Positions 43,891 through 50,570 of a stretch of 64,000 bases of DNA are shown piece by piece. The number at the start of each line of letters is the position of its first letter. Positions within the stretch are counted from its first letter, which is position 1. The notes beneath the pieces were generated by a model. It searched no databases, was not told the origin of the DNA, and worked only from the letters and a program-made list of their open reading frames with translations. Source of the DNA: Flavobacteriales bacterium (lineage in GTDB: Bacteria > Bacteroidota > Bacteroidia > Flavobacteriales_C > GCA-002722245); the NCBI GenBank assembly GCA_023251075.1, contig JAHEZM010000007.1:1-64000 (forward strand), in the 5' to 3' direction. Position numbers and translations under genes: made by a program.

Positions 43891-44726
43891 AAAATATTAT
43901 TATTATTCCACTTTTCTTATTATCAACTATTGTATTTGCTGGGGGAGGATGGGTACCCAATAAAGGTGAAGGTTTCTTTATGTTGTCGCAACGCTCCATT
44001 TCGGGAAATTATTATTTCTCGGAAAAAGGTACAGCAGTAAATTCGCCCAATTTTTCAATCTTAACAACTAATGTTTTTGCGGAGTATGGCTTAGGTAAAA
44101 AATGGGCTGCTTTACTATACAGTCCATTTATCACCATTGCCCAACAGGGCTCAGGCATCGACCAACTTGGAAATAATTTCACAGCTGATAAAGCATTGGG
44201 ATTAGGTGACATTGATTTAGGATTGAAATACAATTTTTACAATAAAACATTTGTAGCATCGGCTTCATTATACATTGGCATTCCCAGCGGTAACTATAAC
44301 GCTGGCAACACCAAAAATCTTCATTTGGGCGATGGCGATTTAAGTCAGCTATTTCGATTAGATGCTAGCCAATCTTTCGGTAAAAATTACGCCAATATTT
44401 ATGCTGGATTCAACAATAGAAACGCCTATTTCTCAGATGATGTTCAATTTGGCGCCGAGGCAGGTCGTCGATTTCCATCTTTGTACCTCATACTAAAAAT
44501 TGATGCAAGATTGCCTTTGTACAACGGCAGCAGAAATGAAACAGAAAGTTTTGGTATTTATTCAAACAACTTAAGTTACCTGGGTATAACACCGCAAATT
44601 CTTTATGAATTTAAAAATAACTTCGGACTTTCATTAGAAGCTGGTTTCGCGGCATTTGGCAAAAATATTATTGCCGCTCCTTCTATCACTGCCGGACTTT
44701 TTTACAAACTAAAAAAGAAAAATTAA
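43887..44726 (+). CDS. Outer-membrane beta-barrel protein of unknown function
   Basis: 279 residues: signal peptide MKNIIIIPLFLLSTIVFA, then GGGWVPNKGEGFFMLSQRS and a chain of short amphipathic strands (KWAALLYSPFITIAQQ, LGLGDIDLGLKYNFYN, LEAGFAAFGKNIIA). LGLGDIDLGLKY is typical of the Phenol_MetA_deg/transporter-like barrel group. It could form a small channel in the outer membrane. ATGA overlap with the NRDE gene and 1-bp gap to the ATP-grasp gene. The substrate is unknown. Confidence 0.72.
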   Translation: MKNIIIIPLFLLSTIVFAGGGWVPNKGEGFFMLSQRSISGNYYFSEKGTAVNSPNFSILTTNVFAEYGLGKKWAALLYSPFITIAQQGSGIDQLGNNFTADKALGLGDIDLGLKYNFYNKTFVASASLYIGIPSGNYNAGNTKNLHLGDGDLSQLFRLDASQSFGKNYANIYAGFNNRNAYFSDDVQFGAEAGRRFPSLYLILKIDARLPLYNGSRNETESFGIYSNNLSYLGITPQILYEFKNNFGLSLEAGFAAFGKNIIAAPSITAGLFYKLKKKN

Positions 44727-44727
44727 G

Positions 44728-45726
44728 ATGCGTAATTTATGGAAAACCATTAGTGCCTTTGAGTTTTGGCCCTCTTATGTTTTCTATGCTCCTTTCTTTT
44801 TTGTTTGGGTATATTATTGCCTAAGGTCGCGCAGCATACTTTATTTTTCGGTGGTTAACCATCACGTTGCTTTTGGCGGACTTCTTAGGTATTCAAAGTA
44901 CGAGATGATTAAGAATTTAAAAAAGGAAAGTGTAGTTTTTTCAAAATTGTACGAAGAAAAACCTAGCGATATTTTTTTTTACCAAAGTGATTTTAATTTC
45001 CCTTTTATCATTAAACCTAATGCCGGAGAAAGAGGAAAAGACGTTCATCTGGTTCGTAATATAGAGCAATGGCAAAGTATCTATCAGCACATTAACCAAT
45101 CCTTTATTTTGCAAGAGTACAATGACAGCGCTATTGAACTGGGCATACTATATTACCGCTATCCATCAGGTTATTCAAACATAAGTTCTATAGTAATAAA
45201 AGAATTTTTAAAGGTTAAAGGCGATGGAAAAAAAACACTTAAAAGTTTGGTGGAAGAAAATTTGCGCGCCAAAAAAAGAGCAAACTATTTTCAACAAAAA
45301 TTTGCTACGCTTTGGTTAACTATACTTCCCGATGGAAAAGAATTACTGCTGGAAGAAATAGGTAATCACTGCCGAGGCACCGTATTTAAAGATGCCAATC
45401 ATTTAATAAACAAAAAGCTAGTGACGGTGTTTGATGACATTGTGCGCAACGATGCCCATTTTCATTATGGTAGATTCGATTTAAAAGTAAATTCAATCGA
45501 GGAAATGTACGAAGGAAAAGGGATTCAAATTTTTGAATTAAATGGCGTTAACTCAGAGGCGGCACATATTTATCAACCCGGACAATCATTGCTTAAAGCC
45601 TATAGAGATGTGCTGTTTCATTATACTGTGGTTTACACAATTTCCAAAGAACTTCGCTCACGCGGGCTTAAACCAAAAGAGAGTATTGGCGAATTCTACA
45701 ACGCTTTCAAATTACATTACAGTTAA
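44728..45726 (+). CDS. ATP-grasp-fold ligase-like protein
   Basis: 332 residues. An N-terminal hydrophobic stretch (FWPSYVFYAPFFFVWVYY) suggests membrane contact. The ATP-grasp core shows NFPFIIKPNAGERGKDVHLV (nucleotide-binding Lys), FILQEYNDSAIELGILYYRY (adenine hinge and Glu), DAHFHYGRFDLKV and the Mg-binding IQIFELNGVNSEAAHI. It therefore probably joins a carboxylate to an amine or thiol with ATP. Database names such as D-Ala-D-Ala ligase would be over-precise. Its place in this operon hints at a peptide or conjugate made in the arsenosugar region, without proof. Confidence 0.8.
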   Translation: MRNLWKTISAFEFWPSYVFYAPFFFVWVYYCLRSRSILYFSVVNHHVAFGGLLRYSKYEMIKNLKKESVVFSKLYEEKPSDIFFYQSDFNFPFIIKPNAGERGKDVHLVRNIEQWQSIYQHINQSFILQEYNDSAIELGILYYRYPSGYSNISSIVIKEFLKVKGDGKKTLKSLVEENLRAKKRANYFQQKFATLWLTILPDGKELLLEEIGNHCRGTVFKDANHLINKKLVTVFDDIVRNDAHFHYGRFDLKVNSIEEMYEGKGIQIFELNGVNSEAAHIYQPGQSLLKAYRDVLFHYTVVYTISKELRSRGLKPKESIGEFYNAFKLHYS

Positions 45727-45737
45727 AATAAAAAATT

Positions 45738-46193
45738 ATGTTACACTTAAAAACTATCCTTATTTCTTTGGCTGCCGTAGCTGTTCTTTTAACCATAGAA
45801 GAAAAACATTTTAACCACCAAAAAAATATTTTTATAGAAGGTTATGATGTGGTTTCCTACTTCAGTCAAAAACCAACAAAAGGAACAAAAGCAAATGAAG
45901 TAATTTATAATGGTTTGCACTTTTATTTTGCAAATGCAACAAACAAAGAAAAATTCAATAAAAATCCAAACAGCTACTTGCCCCAGTACGGCGGTTGGTG
46001 TGCTTATGCTATGGCGCTTAATGCAGAAAAAGTAAGCGTTGATCCTAAAACCTACAAGATAGTAAACGGAAAGTTGCTTTTATTTTACAACAGCTTTGGA
46101 ACAAATACTCTAGAGAAATGGAACGCATGGAAAAACGATGGGCTACACATTACAAAAGCAGATGCCAATTGGAAATTGATTTTGCAAAAATAA
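45738..46193 (+). CDS. Exported YHS-domain protein
   Basis: 151 residues with an N-terminal hydrophobic anchor (LHLKTILISLAAVAVLLTI). The YHS-type domain then reads FIEGYDVVSYFSQKPTKGT, IYNGLHFYFANATNKEKF, NPNSYLPQYGGWCAYAMALN, the form of YHS-domain (seleno)proteins. The conserved Cys in GGWCAYAM is normal Cys (TGT). YHS domains often bind metals. It is the last gene of the divergent operon, 11 bp after the ATP-grasp gene. Its exact role is unknown. Confidence 0.85.
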   Translation: MLHLKTILISLAAVAVLLTIEEKHFNHQKNIFIEGYDVVSYFSQKPTKGTKANEVIYNGLHFYFANATNKEKFNKNPNSYLPQYGGWCAYAMALNAEKVSVDPKTYKIVNGKLLLFYNSFGTNTLEKWNAWKNDGLHITKADANWKLILQK

Positions 46194-46263
46194 TATTGGC
46201 CGTATTCTTAACTTCAACCCCTCAAGGAAAATGTTTACTAATTGCACTGAACTAGTGCAGTAC

Positions 46264-46331
46264 TAGCACTGAACTTCATAAAAAGTACAGAACTTAGATT
46301 TAGCACTTCACTTTCATAGAAGTACTGAACC
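46264..46331. repeat. Degenerate tandem repeat downstream of the DHFR-family gene
   Basis: A unit of about 32 bp at 46264-46295 (TAGCACTGAACTTCATA...) recurs in altered form at 46300-46331 (TAGCACTTCACTTTCATA...). A further GCACTGAACT lies at 46244-46253. The 187-bp gap between the YHS gene and the DHFR-family gene holds nothing else coding. The composition differs from nearby gaps, so this may be a recombination or insertion border. Confidence 0.45.
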
Positions 46332-46380
46332 TCCACTTGCGTGTAGGCGCTGTTGGCAGTTCGGACTTCTTGTCCCGTGT

Positions 46381-46923
46381 TTATATCTTGTCTGCACGTT
46401 TGTAATATAGTTGTGCAAGTCCAGATTTAAACTGCTTTACTGAAACAAGTGTTAACTCTTGTTCAGGCCTACCGTCCTTGAAAAGTCGTGTGCCTTCACC
46501 AAGTAATACCGGAATGATTGAAATTATAACCTCATCAATTAGTTGCTCTTTGAGAAGTTCTGTAACAATTTCTGCACCACCATCACAATAAATGTTTTTA
46601 CCTTTTTCTTCCTTTAGATTGCGAACAAGTTCACTCAAGTTTTCAGTATAAAATTTTGTTTTCCCGATGTCTGGTCGTTTTGTTCGTGTAATAACGTATG
46701 TGTCAGTGTCGGGATGTGGCACTCCGCCAATTTGTTTCATTACCCAGTCAAAAGTTTTCCGCCCCATTATTACCGTGTCAATAGATTTTTTTAAATCATC
46801 ATAACCATAATCTTCTCCTGTGCTTTGAATAAGCGAAAGGAAACTTAGGTCGTCATTTGGTTTGGCGATGTAACCGTCCAAACTTGCTGCGATGTATAAA
46901 ATTACTTTTCTGTCTTTTGTCAT
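46381..46923 (-). CDS. Dihydrofolate reductase family protein (RibD C-terminal-like)
   Basis: 180 residues. The fold shows KVILYIAASLDGYIAKPND (N-terminal strand and substrate loop), DTVIMGRKTFDWVMKQ, DTYVITRTKRPDIG, GKNIYCDGGAEIVTELL and IISIIPVLLGEGTRLFKDG. It belongs to the RibD_C/YyaP group, pyridine-nucleotide reductases without proven folate activity. It sits alone on the minus strand between the two arsenosugar operons and is flanked on both sides by repeat-rich noncoding DNA, as expected for a gene acquired as a cassette. Resistance function is not implied. Confidence 0.88.
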   Translation of the reverse strand: MTKDRKVILYIAASLDGYIAKPNDDLSFLSLIQSTGEDYGYDDLKKSIDTVIMGRKTFDWVMKQIGGVPHPDTDTYVITRTKRPDIGKTKFYTENLSELVRNLKEEKGKNIYCDGGAEIVTELLKEQLIDEVIISIIPVLLGEGTRLFKDGRPEQELTLVSVKQFKSGLAQLYYKRADKI

Positions 46924-46979
46924 TTTGTTTAATAGTCTATTTGTTGCTGTGTCTTTTTAGCCTGACCGCTAACATCTGT

Positions 46980-47090
46980 ACTTACGCATTGCATAAGTTG
47001 TTGCTAATATATTGAATTTAGTAATCAATCAAAACAGCTTTTTATGGTTAAACTTACGCATTGCGTCAATCTTGTGAAATTGCGTCAATC
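46980..47090. repeat. Short direct repeats upstream of the DHFR-family gene
   Basis: ACTTACGCATTGC occurs at 46980-46992 and again at 47052-47064, and ATTGCGTCAATC at 47060-47071 and 47079-47090. They fill the 207-bp gap between the DHFR-family gene and the desaturase gene. With the repeats on the far side of the gene, they mark its flanks. I see no gene in this stretch. Confidence 0.45.
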
Positions 47091-47130
47091 GGCAATTTAA
47101 GAATAGGTGATGCATTTCGAGTCTACTTAA

Positions 47131-47994
47131 CTAAAACGGATTTTTAAATTGCGATAAAAAACCTTTAGGAAATTTTTCTACTCCTTTAAAACCTAGTTTT
47201 ATGCTTCCTTTTTCATCGGGAATATAGGCTGTGTGAAATAGATAATCCCAAATGCTTAACGACAAACCGAAATTCACTCCCTGCTCGCGCCCTTTAGGCA
47301 TTTCGTAAGCGTGATGCCACAAATGCATCACTGGATTATTGAATACATATTTCAACGGACCATAAGTGAGTTTAATATTGGCATGATTCAAATGACCTAT
47401 TGCCAAAGTAAAAATATGCACAATGAAAAAATCTTCTAAGCCAAAACCAATCATCGCCAAAGGCACATACTGTATGCTTTTGTAAATTACACTTTCCATC
47501 CAATGAAAACGCAAATGCGCAGCAAATCCCATTTCTTCCACCGAATGATGTACTTTGTGAAAACGCCATAAAAAAGGAAAGCGATGTAGCATGCGGTGAA
47601 TGTTCCACTGAATGAAGTCGGCCACCACAAAAATCGTAATAAACTTTGCCCAACGAGGCCAATGTTCAATATGCAAGGCAACAATATTTTTGTACCCAAA
47701 GAGTGATAAGAAATCGTGAAAAAGATTTACACCCACATTCGATAAGGCATTAAATCCAGTCAAGGAAAAAAGAAAGAAATTGAAAAGCATATAAAAGGCA
47801 TCGAGCCAAAAATCTTTACGAAAGGCAGCTTGCTCTTTTCGCCAAGGAAAAAGAAGCTCTATAAGCCAAACCAATAAAGAAAGACCTATAAGCCAATACA
47901 AATAGTTGTGCCAAGACAAATTAGACAACTCAAAATAAAGATAGTTTGCGTAGTCAAAAAAAGAGTGTTCGATAATATCGAAATACTTATCCAT
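47131..47994 (-). CDS. Sterol-desaturase/fatty-acid-hydroxylase family membrane di-iron protein
   Basis: 287 residues with about five membrane segments. The eight-His di-iron signature is complete: HRMLHRFPFLWRFHKVHH (HxxxH and HxxHH), then HLRFHWME, NHANIKL and MHLWHHAYEMP. Family members hydroxylate or desaturate lipids, or act on carotenoids or ether lipids, using O2 in the membrane. The gene follows the TIGR04282-type glycosyltransferase with a 3-bp gap, so it is co-transcribed with arsS. An action on the lipid part of an arsenolipid is an attractive but untested idea. Confidence 0.88.
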   Translation of the reverse strand: MDKYFDIIEHSFFDYANYLYFELSNLSWHNYLYWLIGLSLLVWLIELLFPWRKEQAAFRKDFWLDAFYMLFNFFLFSLTGFNALSNVGVNLFHDFLSLFGYKNIVALHIEHWPRWAKFITIFVVADFIQWNIHRMLHRFPFLWRFHKVHHSVEEMGFAAHLRFHWMESVIYKSIQYVPLAMIGFGLEDFFIVHIFTLAIGHLNHANIKLTYGPLKYVFNNPVMHLWHHAYEMPKGREQGVNFGLSLSIWDYLFHTAYIPDEKGSIKLGFKGVEKFPKGFLSQFKNPF

Positions 47995-47997
47995 ATT

Positions 47998-48603
47998 CTA
48001 ATTAACCTTTCTCCTTTTTTCAAGCATTATATAATCTCTTTCTTCATCAATATCATTCAAGATGGGCAATAATTCAAAACTTAATTCATCGTTAATAATA
48101 TCTTGTATAGTTGCTGCCATCACTGTATCACATCCCCAAATTTTATTTCCAAACAAAGAAGGATGTAATTTTTTCATGCCCAATAAATAATAACCACCGT
48201 CGGCAGCAGGTCCAAGCACCACATCTTTATAATCTAAAATAGAAAAAGCATTTTCAATTATATCACTTGTTAATTCCAAGCAATCGCTGCCGATGATAAT
48301 CACTTTAGAAAACCCCGCAGCAAACTGTTCTTGAAAAGCATTTTTCATTCTTTCTCCCAAATCACTGCCACGCTGTATTTTTTGCTCAAACCCTTCGCTC
48401 AACCACGCATCATTTTCTTCCAACTTATCAGAATAATACACTACCTTTTGAGCACTTATTTCTTTAGTTATATTTCTGGTGTAGAGCAGCAAATTCAAAT
48501 ATATTTCTAGTGCTTTTTGTTCTCCCATAGTAGCCGCCAATCGGGTTTTTACTTTACCCAAAACCGCATTGCGAACAAAAACCATTAGCACTTTACTTGT
48601 CAT
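47998..48603 (-). CDS. TIGR04282-family arsenosugar-associated glycosyltransferase
   Basis: 201 residues of the DUF2064/GT-A-like group: LMVFVRNAVLGKVKTRLAAT at the start, QRGSDLGERMKNAFQEQF, KVIIIGSDCLELTSDIIENA with the Asp motif, and VVLGPAADGGYYLLGMKKL. This family is defined by its linkage to radical SAM arsenosugar genes. It probably transfers a sugar to or from an arsenoribose intermediate in the cytoplasm. It lies 36 bp after arsS and 3 bp before the desaturase gene. Confidence 0.9.
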   Translation of the reverse strand: MTSKVLMVFVRNAVLGKVKTRLAATMGEQKALEIYLNLLLYTRNITKEISAQKVVYYSDKLEENDAWLSEGFEQKIQRGSDLGERMKNAFQEQFAAGFSKVIIIGSDCLELTSDIIENAFSILDYKDVVLGPAADGGYYLLGMKKLHPSLFGNKIWGCDTVMAATIQDIINDELSFELLPILNDIDEERDYIMLEKRRKVN

Positions 48604-48639
48604 AAGTTTTCTTCATTTTGGCTTTTGATTTTTAACTTT

Positions 48640-49686
48640 TTACTTGCTAGTAATAGCGCCCTGACAACTGCTTCCGGCTCCTGCCGTGCAACCGTAGCAA
48701 TGCTGACCCAAAACGATATTTCTTTTGTTTAAAACCTCTAAATTATATTGTGAAATATGTTGAGAAGAAGAAGTCTCCACTTCCAATTCCAACATTTGAT
48801 TAAAATCGCAATCATATAAATAACCATCCCAACTTACAGACAAAGTGTTTCTACACATTAAGCCATTAATAGCTTGTGGATTGAAAGAGCTAGCCAATAA
48901 ACGCATATAATTTTCATATTTTTCAGTCGCCAAAAGATACTCTAAAAACCGACTAATGGGCATATTCGTTATCGTGTACAAATGATTAAAAATAACTTCA
49001 TGCTTTTCACTTAAAATTCGCTTGTAATCAAGTTCCAACTTCATCTGATCTCCTGGCAAGCTGGCTCCACCTGGGTTAAATACAAAATCCAATTCCAAAC
49101 CAGTATTTTCTTTGCCATATCCCAAATCGTTCAGCAGCTTAATAGCTTCAATTGATTTTTTAAAAACACCATCACCTCTTTGTTTATCGGTATTTTCTTC
49201 GGTATAGCAGGGTAAAGACGCAATTACTTTAATGTTGTTCTCTGCAAAAAACGCAGGGTACTCTCGGTACTTTTTGTTGGCAACCAAAATGGTTAAATTG
49301 CATCGAACTATTACCTGTTTACCTAATGCTCTAATTTCTTTAACAAACCATTGGAAATCAGGATTCATTTCGGGTGCGCCTCCGGTAAGGTCCACAATGG
49401 TGATGGAGGGCGTTTGTTTTAAAGCATTTATACATTGCTGCATTGTTTCTTTAGTCATGATTTCTTCACGATCCGGACCAGCATCAACATGGCAATGCTC
49501 ACAAACCTGATTACACATCTTTCCTACATTTACTTGCATTATTTCTAGAACGGTGGGCGTAAAAGGAAAACGATTTAATGTTTTTATCTGTTCATGAAAA
49601 GGGGGAACATGCGTTGTTTCCTTCAATCTTTTAAGCTGATAGGAAGTATCGGCAACAATATTTTTTTTAGCTTTTAATGTTTTCAT
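48640..49686 (-). CDS. arsS: Arsenosugar biosynthesis radical SAM protein ArsS
   Basis: 348 residues. The radical SAM cluster motif is CNQVCEHCHVDAGPDRE (about 58-74), followed by TIVDLTGGAPEMNPDFQWFV (the GGE-like strand). The C-terminal DUF3641 region has NGLMCRNTLSVSWDGYLYDCDFNQML and the closing LGQHCYGCTAGAGSSCQGAI, rich in Cys. ArsS adds a 5'-deoxyadenosyl group to dimethylarsenite, making the precursor of oxo-arsenosugars. With arsM 12 kb away on the same strand, the pathway core is complete in this window. It is first in its operon; the closest upstream gene is divergent. Confidence 0.94.
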   Translation of the reverse strand: MKTLKAKKNIVADTSYQLKRLKETTHVPPFHEQIKTLNRFPFTPTVLEIMQVNVGKMCNQVCEHCHVDAGPDREEIMTKETMQQCINALKQTPSITIVDLTGGAPEMNPDFQWFVKEIRALGKQVIVRCNLTILVANKKYREYPAFFAENNIKVIASLPCYTEENTDKQRGDGVFKKSIEAIKLLNDLGYGKENTGLELDFVFNPGGASLPGDQMKLELDYKRILSEKHEVIFNHLYTITNMPISRFLEYLLATEKYENYMRLLASSFNPQAINGLMCRNTLSVSWDGYLYDCDFNQMLELEVETSSSQHISQYNLEVLNKRNIVLGQHCYGCTAGAGSSCQGAITSK

Positions 49687-49912
49687 TTTCCTGCAATAAG
49701 ATACGGCGCTAAGTTGAGAAATAATTTAAGAATAAAATGTCGTGAAACCGACAAGTAGAATTTTTTTAAGAACTTGTTTCAATACTTTAGTTTCTACTCC
49801 ATAAAATACTACCAAATCCCTATCCAATTATAATGTTTTGCTTTATTTAACAACCTCTGTAACTAAATCCATTTTAAAAGATCTAAGAGATATAAACCAA
49901 TTAAATTATACT

Positions 49913-50305
49913 ATGAAAATCAAACTTTTTTCTGTGGCTGTAGCTTCTGCAATTATTGCGTTAGCCTCGTGCAAAAGCGAAGGCGTAACGTATGAGCAAG
50001 TGGTAGTAAACCATACCGATACCATCATTACTATTAATGAAGGTAGTGCATCATGTGGATCTCATACCTTTGTACTCAATCCAAATGAAGAGAAAATTAT
50101 TCACTCGAATAGAGTGGTTAATGCTCCTAGCACCTGTGAAGATCACCATTATCAGTATGTTAGTGGCCCTACAAATGTTCCTGATATAAGTAGTCTTGAA
50201 AATTGGCAAAAAATTGAACAAGACGATAAAGTAAGATGTGAGTTTGTTTTCGAAAGAAGAGCAGACTGCCATACTACTACACAGCCACAAGGGCATGTTC
50301 ATTAA
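49913..50305 (+). CDS. Small Cys/His-containing lipoprotein
   Basis: 130 residues from the ATG at 49913, giving the lipoprotein signal MKIKLFSVAVASAIIALASC. The mature part has ITINEGSASCGSHTFVLNP, STCEDHHYQYVSG and RCEFVFERRADCHTTTQPQG with several Cys and His, ending in HVH. I recognise no family. It is divergent from arsS, 226 bp apart, and followed directly by a strong terminator, so it is monocistronic. A metal- or arsenic-binding role is possible from the residues only. Confidence 0.7.
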   Translation: MKIKLFSVAVASAIIALASCKSEGVTYEQVVVNHTDTIITINEGSASCGSHTFVLNPNEEKIIHSNRVVNAPSTCEDHHYQYVSGPTNVPDISSLENWQKIEQDDKVRCEFVFERRADCHTTTQPQGHVH

Positions 50306-50310
50306 AACAA

Positions 50311-50342
50311 AAAAGGCATCCTTCACTGAGGGATGCCTTTTT
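50311..50342 (+). terminator. Rho-independent terminator after the Cys/His lipoprotein
   Basis: AAAAGGCATCC (50311-50321) pairs with GGATGCCTTTT (50331-50341) around a nine-base loop, with a T run at its end. It begins six bases after the stop codon. Confidence 0.85.
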
Positions 50343-50362
50343 AATAACAAAAAATTCTAACG

Positions 50363-50570
50363 TTAATTAACGTGAGTTCGACGCAAAAATAAAAGTAATA
50401 TCAACAATTTTCGTAGGACGATAGTTCCTTCGTACCTCAGGATGACAATCAAGCTAAATACAGAGTGAGAGTGAGTTTTGAGAGTGATTGTCATCCTGAG
50501 GTACGAAGGAACTATCGTCCTAAACTTAAAATACGACTCGGAATTCTTATATCGAACTCGCATTAATTAA
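50363..50570. repeat. Large palindromic MITE-like element
   Basis: A perfect 38-bp inverted repeat lies at 50414-50451 and 50485-50522 (core GTTCCTTCGTACCTCAGG), with a 33-bp loop. Outside it a second pair, TTAATTAACGTGAGTTCGA at 50363-50381 and its inverse at 50552-50570 (17 of 19), frames the whole element. There is no coding frame. The right edge contains the stop codon (50567-50569) of the next minus-strand gene. The CATCCTGAGG..GAAGGA core is a repeat type seen across many bacteria. Confidence 0.8.

Noticed and set aside
46244-46331. Possible CRISPR array
   Set aside because: The units are degenerate, two or three in number and irregular in spacing, with no spacers and no cas genes.
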